NCBI GenBank assembly: GCA_910578365.1
Contig: CAJTRC010000026.1
Location: 1 to 31,872 of the forward strand
Reading direction: 5' to 3'
Length of the DNA: 31,872 nucleotides
Source of the DNA: an uncultured Muribaculaceae bacterium
GTDB taxonomy: Bacteria; Bacteroidota; Bacteroidia; Bacteroidales; Muribaculaceae
The position numbers and the translations under genes are program-made. Of the stretch, positions 8,159 to 14,832 are shown one piece after another. Numbering within the stretch: the first letter of the stretch is position 1; every line of letters begins with the position of its first letter. The notes beneath the pieces are model-generated. The model did not search any database, was not told the origin of the DNA, and saw nothing but the letters and a program-made list of their open reading frames with translations.

Positions 8159-9004
8159 ATGAAAAACTTTGCAAACATCAGCCGATTTTTCGGCAAACTG
8201 ATTGTTCCGGCATTTGCAGCACTGGCTTTCTCGGCCTGTGACAGTGTGGGCGAGTACGACCGCTACGTACCGCTCCCCGAGATGGATGATGTGGAACGTG
8301 TTGTTCTGTTGCAGGACTTTACCGGCCAGAATTGTATCAACTGTCCCTCAGCCCATGAAATCATGGAACTGCTGATGGAGCAGTATGGCACAAACCTGAT
8401 ATGTGTGAGTGTACATGCCGGCGACCTGGCCATACCGGTAAGCCGTACCCGTTTTACCGATGATGGCTATCAGGCCGCTTCGTTGGGCCTGAAGACCGAC
8501 GAAGGCGACGAGTATAACAACGCTGCAAGCGTAGCTCATTGGCCCATGGGCACTGTCGACGGTGGCCCGGCGGTTGACCCCGACCAGTGGAGCGCATCAA
8601 TTCGCAGCCAGCTCAGCAAAGATCCTGCTGCCAAAATCGAGATAGAGGCACAGCTGGTGGATGGAAAAATTCTGATTAACAGCGACCTCCTGGCTTCTTC
8701 CAACTTCAGTGGCAAATACACACTTTGGGTGGTTGAAAGCAACCTGGTTGGACGTCAGCGTGGCGAAAGCGGCAATCAGAACGATTACGTTCACAACCAT
8801 GTGTTCCGTACTTCGGTCAACGGCACCTGGGGTGAGGAAATCACTCTTGAACAAGGCATGCGCCGCGAACTCAGCCACAGCGTTGATTTGCGCTACAACG
8901 ATAGCGAACGCTGGAATCCCGCCAATATCTCTATTGTCGGTTTCATCAGCGACGGAGCCGGAGTACAGCAGGCCGCCGAGTGTAAGCTGAATATTGATAA
9001 TTGA
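8159..9004 (+). CDS. Omp28-related outer-membrane lipoprotein
   Basis: A 281-aa protein with a lipoprotein-like signal (FSAC, Cys27) and a thioredoxin-like Omp28 domain: VVLLQDFTGQNCINCPSAH carries a CxxC at Cys59/Cys62, placed like a thioredoxin active site, followed by the usual segments VSVHAGDLAIP and WPMGTVDG. Omp28 proteins were first noted in Porphyromonas gingivalis as surface antigens; their biochemical role is unclear. The gene lies 16 bp after the DUF6029-type gene and 92 bp before the T9SS-type gene, separated from the latter by a perfect 17-bp hairpin. Together with the TlpA-like gene it makes two CxxC proteins in one operon. Confidence 0.85.
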   Translation: MKNFANISRFFGKLIVPAFAALAFSACDSVGEYDRYVPLPEMDDVERVVLLQDFTGQNCINCPSAHEIMELLMEQYGTNLICVSVHAGDLAIPVSRTRFTDDGYQAASLGLKTDEGDEYNNAASVAHWPMGTVDGGPAVDPDQWSASIRSQLSKDPAAKIEIEAQLVDGKILINSDLLASSNFSGKYTLWVVESNLVGRQRGESGNQNDYVHNHVFRTSVNGTWGEEITLEQGMRRELSHSVDLRYNDSERWNPANISIVGFISDGAGVQQAAECKLNIDN

Positions 9005-9021
9005 TTTAACCGGTAAACCGT

Positions 9022-9060
9022 GTGTATGCAGAACCCCGCAGTCCGGGGTTCTGCATACAC
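9022..9060 (+). repeat. 17-bp perfect intercistronic hairpin
   Basis: Positions 9022-9038 pair without mismatch with 9044-9060 around a 5-nt loop. No T-tract follows, and no promoter consensus is visible before the ATG at 9097. It could be an mRNA-stabilising or processing hairpin, or a weak terminator that lowers expression of the last gene. Confidence 0.85.
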
Positions 9061-9096
9061 CGATAAATAGTAAAAAATAATCCAACAAATAACATA

Positions 9097-9843
9097 ATGA
9101 AAAAACTTTACTTTCTTTTAGCCTCGCTGCTGGCATTCTCGACAGCACAGGCCCAGACTTTCACTTTCAACTACAATGATAAAGCTGTAGAAGGTACAAC
9201 CCTTGAATGCAATGAAAGTGATTTGCATGTTACTCCCGACGCAGTCGGTGACCAGATATTCGGATATGAAATTAAGCTTGCTCCGCATATTTCGGTTTCT
9301 GTTGATCTGGGCGATGAGATAGAAGGTGCTCTTGCAGCTGACCTGAACGTAAAATCGCTCAACGGCCATAAAGTACAGTGCTGTGCAGGTGGTGAATGTA
9401 CTTCCGGCACTGACATAACAAAGCGAATCGACTTTATAGAGCCTGACGGACTCACCGTTAACCTTGATCTCGAGTATCTGGATTATACCGAGGACCTGGA
9501 TGCCATGAAGGAAGAGATGAAGAATATCAAGGTGGAACTTACTATTGCCGACATATTCGAGCCGGAAAAATATAACAAATCGCTTACCGTGCTTATGTAC
9601 GGAGGCAAAGCCGGTGTGAGCGTAATCGAAAACAACAAATACTTCCGTACAGCACAGGGCGGTTTCAGCTACAATCTCCCCTCTGAGGCCGTAGTGACAC
9701 TCTACAACACCGCAGGTGTGGTTTGCGCCAAGTACACCCTCAGCGGCAGCGGCTTCCTCAGCGCCGATGAACTGCCTGCAGGCATCTACGTGTTCACCGC
9801 TGAAGGAGAGGGCGTATGCGAAAGCGGCAAGGTTGCCATCTGA
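9097..9843 (+). CDS. Secreted protein with T9SS-type C-terminal domain
   Basis: A 248-aa protein with a clear signal peptide (1-20, cleavage after AQAQ). The middle is unrecognised. The last 60 or so residues (about 186-248) resemble a type A sorting domain of the type IX secretion system: NLPSEAVVTLYNTAGVV, then LPAGIYVF and a final GKVAI strand. The protein has six cysteines (38, 95, 96, 101, 210, 241), including a CCxxxxC cluster, which suits a substrate of the neighbouring thioredoxin-fold proteins. A convergent terminator follows. Surface display through T9SS is inference from the C-terminus alone; many Bacteroidales carry such domains without a demonstrated T9SS. Confidence 0.75.
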   Translation: MKKLYFLLASLLAFSTAQAQTFTFNYNDKAVEGTTLECNESDLHVTPDAVGDQIFGYEIKLAPHISVSVDLGDEIEGALAADLNVKSLNGHKVQCCAGGECTSGTDITKRIDFIEPDGLTVNLDLEYLDYTEDLDAMKEEMKNIKVELTIADIFEPEKYNKSLTVLMYGGKAGVSVIENNKYFRTAQGGFSYNLPSEAVVTLYNTAGVVCAKYTLSGSGFLSADELPAGIYVFTAEGEGVCESGKVAI

Positions 9844-9867
9844 TTTCACACGCTATAATCCAACAGA

Positions 9868-9902
9868 AAATGCCCTGCGGCGCCATGAGCCGCAGGGCAT
9901 TT
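9868..9902. terminator. Bidirectional terminator between convergent genes
   Basis: A perfect 14-bp stem (AAATGCCCTGCGGC with its complement) and 7-nt loop lie between the T9SS-type gene (stop at 9843) and the minus-strand FtsZ-like gene (stop at 9917). The A-run on one side and T-run on the other let it serve both directions. Confidence 0.8.
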
Positions 9903-9916
9903 GTATATAGCTTTTC

Positions 9917-10600
9917 TCACATACGGGCAATCACTGAGATGCGTACGGTGTCGGGCGGCAGCGCATCGTCGTAAGCCAGCCCCCATTTGACATCAATATC
10001 GGGGTTCAGACCGGTGATGAACTGCGATATGGCATGAGCCTGAGCAGTTTTGAATTTCGTGGCGGGATTGAAGTATACAGCTATTATCAACGCCTTTATA
10101 CAGAGTTTGATTTCGCTGCCTATTTCGGAGTCGAGAGCCTCCACCGCATTGGCAACGGGGTTGTCGTAGCCGCTGCCGGTGGCCTCAAACATGCGCAGGT
10201 CGGCTCCGGGCTGTATAAGGGTTAGCAGATCTTCGAAATCTATATTGATGGGACCCGTGCGGAACACCATGTCGGCCAGTATTGTTATGGCCCGGGCAAA
10301 ATCGTGCGCAGGCATAACGGCTGTGGCGTCGGCCTCGCTTGCAACCGCTTCGGTCGCAAGCATGACAGTGGGTATGCCACGGCGCCGGAACTCGGCGGCA
10401 GTTGCCGCTGCGTCGTCGTAATTTCCCGCGGCTGCTATCACGGCAATGCGGTTGTTGTCGGCCGGGGTTGTGTCGCATTCACAGGCCATGCAGGCCTGGA
10501 GGCCGTCGAATGTGTCGTGGTCGAGTGAGGCCAACTGCGCGATAGCACCCGAGGCGTCAGCGCCGTAACCTATCACGCGGAAGATAAAGTCATTATTCAT
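9917..10600 (-). CDS. Small degenerate FtsZ-like (tubulin superfamily) protein
   Basis: A 227-aa protein that I align by eye to FtsZ along most of its length. FRVIGYGADASGAI (7-20) matches the first strand and T1 loop (KVIGVGGGGSNAV). RIAVIAAAGNYDDAAATAAEFRRRGIPTVML matches the segment around the GGGTGTG loop. FRTGPINIDFEDLLTLI (113-129) matches the FtsZ stretch with NVDFADVRTVM. The C-terminus VKWGLAYDD...VRISVIA matches FtsZ's fG...D......RVTVVA strand. The GTP-binding signature is lost (AGNYDDA, 58-64), about 90 residues of the core are missing, and there is no FtsA/ZipA-binding tail. It probably cannot hydrolyse GTP as FtsZ does. It shares a symmetric divergent promoter with the TerD-like gene. 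It is not the cell's main FtsZ; function unknown. Confidence 0.7.
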   Translation of the reverse strand: MNNDFIFRVIGYGADASGAIAQLASLDHDTFDGLQACMACECDTTPADNNRIAVIAAAGNYDDAAATAAEFRRRGIPTVMLATEAVASEADATAVMPAHDFARAITILADMVFRTGPINIDFEDLLTLIQPGADLRMFEATGSGYDNPVANAVEALDSEIGSEIKLCIKALIIAVYFNPATKFKTAQAHAISQFITGLNPDIDVKWGLAYDDALPPDTVRISVIARM

Positions 10601-10626
10601 AAGTATGTTCTGATTCTTTGAATTAT

Positions 10627-10666
10627 TTCCGCAAAGTTATGAAAAAAAATCATTAACTTTGCGGAA
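10627..10666. promoter_or_regulatory. Symmetric divergent promoter pair (inverted repeat)
   Basis: TTCCGCAAAGTTA (10627-10639) and TAACTTTGCGGAA (10654-10666) are perfect inverted copies separated by 14 A/T-rich bases. Each arm contains a full -7 element TAACTTTG: one drives the minus-strand FtsZ-like gene, the other the plus-strand TerD-like gene, with predicted start sites near 10627 and 10666. Neither has a TTG at normal spacing; the -33 zone of each lies within the other's -7 arm, so polymerase binding should be mutually exclusive or need an activator. Confidence 0.7.
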
Positions 10667-10681
10667 TAAACGCCAATCATT

Positions 10682-11188
10682 ATGCAAGGGAACGAACCTT
10701 TTGAAATAACAATAAACTGGAGCACGCACGTCGACCTCGACCTGTGTGTGTTTTACCGCAGTTGCGATGGCGAGGAAGGGGGCGTGTTCTCCGATGAATT
10801 CCGATCGAACTCCTCCGACCTGGGCTGCCTCAGCGCTTACCCGAACATGCAGCACATGGGCGATGTCAAAGAGTCGATACCGGGTCGAATATGCAGCGAA
10901 ACTGTGAAAGTAGGGCGCCCCGACAATTTCGAGCGCCTTGATATTGTGGTGATAAATTACAACGATGCCATTGACCTGCTTGACGTGAACTATTACGATC
11001 CCGACGGAAACTGCATGCTTGGCGACCGTGAGATAAAGGCCGCACCGCAGGGCCACGGCCAGGCTTACCACGTAGCCACCATGCACCGCGATGCCGCAGG
11101 TGTGCTGCAGATTACCGAAGTCAACAAGGTACTGCCGCTGCGTGAGGCCTACGAAACCATACCGGGTTTTGCGCTTATCTGCGAGTAA
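10682..11188 (+). CDS. TerD-like stress protein
   Basis: A 168-aa cytoplasmic protein without a signal peptide. It resembles the TerD domain of tellurium-resistance and stress proteins: VDLDLCVFY (17-25) matches the early DLDASxFLL motif, HMGD (58-61) with GRICSETVKV corresponds to the GDN...GEGDGDDE calcium-binding and strand region, LDIVVINYNDAIDLL to the following strand, and HVATMHRDAAGVLQITEV to the late LYRxxxxWKF region. TerD proteins bind calcium through the acidic loop; that loop is only partly kept here, so metal binding is doubtful. Divergent from the FtsZ-like gene and 64 bp ahead of the ATP-grasp gene, an enzyme class known to accompany ter genes. A small 7-bp hairpin spans its stop codon (11171-11192). 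Confidence 0.6.
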   Translation: MQGNEPFEITINWSTHVDLDLCVFYRSCDGEEGGVFSDEFRSNSSDLGCLSAYPNMQHMGDVKESIPGRICSETVKVGRPDNFERLDIVVINYNDAIDLLDVNYYDPDGNCMLGDREIKAAPQGHGQAYHVATMHRDAAGVLQITEVNKVLPLREAYETIPGFALICE

Positions 11189-11193
11189 GCGCA

Positions 11194-11223
11194 TTGTAGT
11201 TCAAAAAATAATTGCTAACTTTA
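11194..11223 (+). promoter_or_regulatory. Promoter of the ATP-grasp/lipid operon
   Basis: TTG (11194-11196), a 19-nt spacer and TAACTTTA (11216-11223) match the Bacteroidota consensus except for the last base. The ATG at 11253 is about 25 nt downstream of the expected start site. It probably transcribes the seven-gene run to 15678. Confidence 0.6.
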
Positions 11224-11252
11224 CATGTTAAAAAACTTATTATTCATCCATC

Positions 11253-12086
11253 ATGGCTGAAATAAAAATCGCCGGCATAATGCGAGCCGGCGCGTATTCA
11301 CCAAATCATATAGGTAACGATGCCGCCATATTCAATCTGGTGGCCGACCAGCTGCGTAAACGCGGCTGTGAGGTGAACGTGTACAGCGAGGAGCAATTCA
11401 TAGCCGGAGCCGTCGACGAGCATATTATAGTGAACATGTGCCGCGAGCCGCGTTCAATCAGCGAGCTGCAGCGTCGCGAGGATGCCGGTGACCTGGTGCT
11501 GAACTCGGGCTACGGCATAGAGAACTGTGTGCGCGAGCGCATGTGCCGTATACTTATGGGCAGCAATCTGTCCTATCCGCAGACTCTGGTGGTGAACACC
11601 AACGAAGGCGTGCGCGACCGTTTGGGCGCTGCCGGTATCGAACGATGCTGGATTAAGCGAGCCGACGAACATACTCGACATAAAGAAGATGTAAGCTATG
11701 TAAGGCATGCCGAGGAAGCTCAGGAAGTACTTCAGGAGTACTTTCTGCGCGGAATTAGCCGTGCGGTGATAAACCGTCATCTCGATGGCGAGCTGGTGAA
11801 ATTCTACGGCGTGCTCGGCACTGATTTCTTTCACTGTTTCGCTCCGAATGCAAGTGAGAACAGCCGGTCGGGGTTCGATGCCGGCAGTCTGCGTAGCATG
11901 TGCGAGAGCGCGGCCGACGTTCTCGGCGTGGTGGTGTATGGCGGCGACTGCGTGGTGGAAGCCGACGGCACACTGTCGATAATCGACTTCGACGACTGGC
12001 CCAGCTTTGCTCCCTGCCGGGCCGAGGCTGCACCATACATAGCGCGTGAAATTCTACGGCGAATAAAGAAATTTCAGAAAAAATGA
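11253..12086 (+). CDS. ATP-grasp family enzyme of unknown substrate
   Basis: A 277-aa protein with an ATP-grasp core: CWIKRAD (132-138, nucleotide-contacting Lys135), INRHLDGELVKFYGV (173-187, Lys183) and the C-terminal catalytic stretch GGDCVVEADG...IIDFDDWPSF (230-252), where Asp232, Asp245 and Asp247 sit at the usual magnesium-binding positions. Such enzymes ligate a carboxylate to an amine or thiol, or act as kinases, as in the inositol 1,3,4-trisphosphate 5/6-kinase branch whose catalytic end is similar. The ATGA overlap with the PgpA-like gene indicates translational coupling to the lipid operon, and the TerD-like gene lies upstream. Substrate cannot be read from sequence: a peptide or amino-acid ligase and an inositol-related kinase are both possible. 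Confidence 0.75.
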   Translation: MAEIKIAGIMRAGAYSPNHIGNDAAIFNLVADQLRKRGCEVNVYSEEQFIAGAVDEHIIVNMCREPRSISELQRREDAGDLVLNSGYGIENCVRERMCRILMGSNLSYPQTLVVNTNEGVRDRLGAAGIERCWIKRADEHTRHKEDVSYVRHAEEAQEVLQEYFLRGISRAVINRHLDGELVKFYGVLGTDFFHCFAPNASENSRSGFDAGSLRSMCESAADVLGVVVYGGDCVVEADGTLSIIDFDDWPSFAPCRAEAAPYIAREILRRIKKFQKK

Positions 12087-12613
12087 GCGAGATAGATCCG
12101 AAAACAACCCGGCATCTCCGCCGCAAACCCGCCGATCACGGCGGGTTCCCGCTGCTGCCCCGCATGATAGCAAGCTCGTTCGGAGCCGGTTATCTGCCTC
12201 TGGCGCCCGGCACCTGGGGTGCAATAGTGGCCATAGTGCTGTGGCTGCCGCTGTATCTGTGGTGCAGTGCCACACTTGTATTCTGGCTTACATTCGCCGC
12301 CGCCATGGTATTTATGGTGGCAGGCACCTGGGCCAGCAGCATATCGGAGCGCTACTGGGGCAAAGACCCCGTAATAGCCTGTGTCGACGAAACTGTAGGC
12401 CAGTGGATAAGCCTTCTGCCGGTGATGCCGGTGTGCCCGTGGTGGGAGATACTGCTGTCGTTGGCGCTGTTCCGCTTCTTCGATATATTCAAGCCGCTGG
12501 GAATCCGGGCCACAGAGCGTCTGCCGCGTGGCTACGGCATGATGGCCGACGATGTGCTGGCAGGCATATATTCGGTGGTTATACTACTGATAGTAAATTA
12601 TTTTGTACTGTAA
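12083..12613 (+). CDS. PgpA-family phosphatase (probably for phosphatidylinositol phosphate)
   Basis: A 176-aa membrane phosphatase of the phosphatidylglycerophosphatase A family. Family marks: FGAGYLPLAPGTWGA (33-47), CVDETVGQWIS (catalytic acidic motif, about 106-116), FRFFDIFKP (about 132-140) and MMADDVLAGIY near the C-terminus, with several hydrophobic segments between. It overlaps the ATP-grasp gene by 4 bp and ends 1 bp before the GtrA-like gene. Because a CDP-alcohol phosphatidyltransferase and an Aur1-like gene follow, as in the Bacteroides inositol-lipid locus, I favour dephosphorylation of phosphatidylinositol phosphate over phosphatidylglycerophosphate; without that context it would simply be called pgpA. 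Confidence 0.88.
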   Translation: MSEIDPKTTRHLRRKPADHGGFPLLPRMIASSFGAGYLPLAPGTWGAIVAIVLWLPLYLWCSATLVFWLTFAAAMVFMVAGTWASSISERYWGKDPVIACVDETVGQWISLLPVMPVCPWWEILLSLALFRFFDIFKPLGIRATERLPRGYGMMADDVLAGIYSVVILLIVNYFVL

Positions 12614-12614
12614 A

Positions 12615-13208
12615 ATGAAACAAAAACATACCGATGAGGCCGACTACGGCATGCGCCGCCGTTTGCGCCGGACGGGCGATAAGCTGCTCAACAGCAACTC
12701 GCTGTTCACCACCTTTCTGCGCTCGGCGGTTTCATCGCAGACAGCCTCATGGGTCGACCTTGGACTGTGCTTTGCGCTCTTTGCATGGGTAGGCATGGCC
12801 GCCTGGGCTTCGACAGCGCTCGGAGCGGTTGCCGGTGGCATTGTAAACTGCATAATAAACTATAAATTCACTTTTCATGCCGACGGCTGTTCGTGGCGCG
12901 CGGTAGTGGTGAAGTATACCTTGATATGGTTTGGCAGTCTGTTGCTGAACACATTCGGCACACAGCTGCTTTACGACCTGATAAAAGACTGCGACTGGCT
13001 TGAACAGATCGGATTCAAGAAAGACGGCTACTTCGCTGCTGCGCGTCTGGTGGTATCACTTCTGGTGTCGTGGTGCTGGAACTTTGTGCTGCAACGCAAC
13101 TTTGTGTATCGCCGCTCGGCGTTCGACCGCTATGCCATACGCTTTGTAAACTTTATCACAGGCCATAAGGAGCAGGCTCCGTATGACCATCGAATAAATC
13201 AATTATAA
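12615..13208 (+). CDS. GtrA-like membrane protein
   Basis: A 197-aa integral membrane protein with a charged N-terminus (1-30) and about four hydrophobic helices; the segment GGIVNCIINYKFTF is the typical GtrA motif (Nx...NYxxxxxxxF), and WNFVLQRNFVYR near the end mirrors it. GtrA-like proteins are thought to help move or present lipid-linked sugars across the inner membrane. A TTG at 12603 would extend the frame, but the ATG at 12615, one base after the PgpA-like stop, fits the tightly packed operon. A gene of this type also sits in the Bacteroides inositol-lipid cluster as I recall it. A flippase-type role for inositol lipids is inference. Confidence 0.8.
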   Translation: MKQKHTDEADYGMRRRLRRTGDKLLNSNSLFTTFLRSAVSSQTASWVDLGLCFALFAWVGMAAWASTALGAVAGGIVNCIINYKFTFHADGCSWRAVVVKYTLIWFGSLLLNTFGTQLLYDLIKDCDWLEQIGFKKDGYFAAARLVVSLLVSWCWNFVLQRNFVYRRSAFDRYAIRFVNFITGHKEQAPYDHRINQL

Positions 13209-13212
13209 TTCC

Positions 13213-13896
13213 ATGGATATAAAAAAACAAAGCAAAGCTGCCCGCGACAGTATACAGCAGGGCATCTATTGCATAATCAACCCGTTTGTGCGCCTGCTTA
13301 TTCGCATGGGTGTGACGCCCAACATGGTCACTACCATCGGCTTTCTGGGCAATGTGGCCGCCGCAGTAATACTGGTGTACGAAGGCTATCGCCACGGTTC
13401 AGCACCTGATTTCGGTATGGTTACTCTTGCCGGGGCGCTTATAATAGGCTTTTCGCTCTTTGATATGCTCGACGGGCAGGTGGCCCGGCTTGGCAACATG
13501 GTGTCGCCTTTCGGGGCAATGTACGACTCGGTGCTCGACCGCTATTGCGAGCTGTTTAACCTCGGAGGCATAGCCTATTATCTGATTCAGACCGGTCATC
13601 TTGCCGGCGCCCTGATAACATTTTTGGCCCTGGTGGGCTCGCTGATGGTGAGCTATGTGCGCGCACGCGCCGAGGGTCTGGACATAGAGTGCAAGGTAGG
13701 CTTCATGCAGCGTCCCGAGCGTGTGGTGGTCACCGCCGCCGCTATCCTGGGCACCGGCATCACAGGCATGTCGCTTGCCGCCGATTCGCAGTTCGACCCC
13801 AATGTGATACTTGTAATAGCCATGGCAGTCATAGCTGTCTTTGCCAATCTTACAGCAGTGGCGCGTCTGGAGCACTGCCGTAAAAAGATGATGTAA
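13213..13896 (+). CDS. CDP-alcohol phosphatidyltransferase (phosphatidylinositol-phosphate synthase-like)
   Basis: A 227-aa membrane enzyme with a perfect family signature: DMLDGQVAR (84-92), eight residues, then Gly101, Asp105 and Asp109 (the DxxDGxxAR...GxxxDxxxD pattern, which binds the CDP group and metal). Several hydrophobic helices surround it. These enzymes swap CMP on CDP-diacylglycerol for an alcohol; in this gene neighbourhood the acceptor is most likely inositol 1-phosphate, giving phosphatidylinositol phosphate for the PgpA-like phosphatase. Serine, glycerol phosphate or inositol itself cannot be excluded from sequence. It lies 4 bp after the GtrA-like gene and directly abuts the next gene. 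Confidence 0.88.
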   Translation: MDIKKQSKAARDSIQQGIYCIINPFVRLLIRMGVTPNMVTTIGFLGNVAAAVILVYEGYRHGSAPDFGMVTLAGALIIGFSLFDMLDGQVARLGNMVSPFGAMYDSVLDRYCELFNLGGIAYYLIQTGHLAGALITFLALVGSLMVSYVRARAEGLDIECKVGFMQRPERVVVTAAAILGTGITGMSLAADSQFDPNVILVIAMAVIAVFANLTAVARLEHCRKKMM

Positions 13897-14829
13897 ATGG
13901 CTGTGAAACTCCCCCCTCTGCGACAGGCCATCGCCTGTCTGGCGGCCCTTGGCCTGTGGCTGGTAGTGACCGCGCTGTTTGTGGGCTTCCGTCCGGAGCA
14001 CGCCGTGCTGGCGCTTCTGCTTGCGGCCATGTTCTTTCTTACTTTGCCCGGCCGTAGGCTGGCTCTGGCGCTGTTGCCATTTTTTATATTCGGCATCAGT
14101 TACGACTGGATGAACATGGTGCCCAACTACACTGTCAATCCGGTAGACACCGCCGGGCTGTATAATACAGAGAAATCGCTCTTCGGAATCGCTACTGCCG
14201 CCGGCGTGCTCACCCCTAACGAATATTTTGCCATTCACCACTGCGGTGTGGCCGATGTGCTTGCCGGAGTGTTCTATCTCTGCTGGGTGCCACTGCCGAT
14301 ATTCTTCGGCCTGTGGCTGTACTTCAGCGGCAAGCGCGGAGCATACCTGCATTTTGCCGTGGTGTTCCTGCTGGTAAACCTTATAGGTTTCGCAATCTAC
14401 TACATACACCCTGCCGCGCCACCATGGTATGTGGCCATGCACGGTTTCGAGGCAGTTCCGGGCACTCCCGGCTCAGTGGCCGGACTGGAGGGCTTCGGGC
14501 GCATTACCGGCTGGAACGTATTCGACGGACTGTACGCGCGCAACTCCAACGTGTTCGCGGCTATGCCCTCGCTGCACTCTGCCTATACCCTGGTAGCATT
14601 TATTTACGCTGTGCGCGCTCATAGCAGCGGGTGGTGGCGCTGGATACTCGGCGTGGTCACTGCGGGTATATGGGCCACGGCGGTATATACATCGCACCAC
14701 TATATACTCGATGTACTTGGCGGCATAGCCTGTGCGCTGGCCGGCTTTGTGCTGTTCGAGTACGCACTGATGCGTATCCCGGCGGTCGCACGCTTCATGG
14801 ACCGCTATGTACAACAGATAAAAGACTGA
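13897..14829 (+). CDS. PAP2-family protein, Aur1-like (inositol phosphorylceramide synthase candidate)
   Basis: A 310-aa polytopic membrane protein with the lipid-phosphatase/phosphotransferase motifs: AMPSLHSAY (222-230, His227) and TSHHYILDVLGG (265-276, catalytic His and Asp272). An IHPAAPPWY segment (170-178) is characteristic of Aur1/IPC-synthase-type proteins rather than simple PAP2 phosphatases, and YDWMNMVPNY (69-78) likewise. Such enzymes move the phosphoinositol group from phosphatidylinositol to ceramide. Bacteroidales make sphingolipids, so an IPC-like product is plausible. The ATG immediately follows the previous stop codon with no gap, and the gene is 3 bp from the acyltransferase. 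Enzyme activity is inference from motif and context. Confidence 0.82.
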   Translation: MAVKLPPLRQAIACLAALGLWLVVTALFVGFRPEHAVLALLLAAMFFLTLPGRRLALALLPFFIFGISYDWMNMVPNYTVNPVDTAGLYNTEKSLFGIATAAGVLTPNEYFAIHHCGVADVLAGVFYLCWVPLPIFFGLWLYFSGKRGAYLHFAVVFLLVNLIGFAIYYIHPAAPPWYVAMHGFEAVPGTPGSVAGLEGFGRITGWNVFDGLYARNSNVFAAMPSLHSAYTLVAFIYAVRAHSSGWWRWILGVVTAGIWATAVYTSHHYILDVLGGIACALAGFVLFEYALMRIPAVARFMDRYVQQIKD

Positions 14830-14832
14830 GAT

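Noticed and set aside
7030..8196. Minus-strand frame of 388 codons opposite the DUF6029-type gene
   Set aside because: No signal, motif or promoter; codon pattern is that of a reverse complement of a real gene.
11171..11192. 7-bp hairpin over the TerD-like stop codon as a terminator
   Set aside because: The stem is short and there is no T-tract; it could be chance, so it is mentioned only with the gene.
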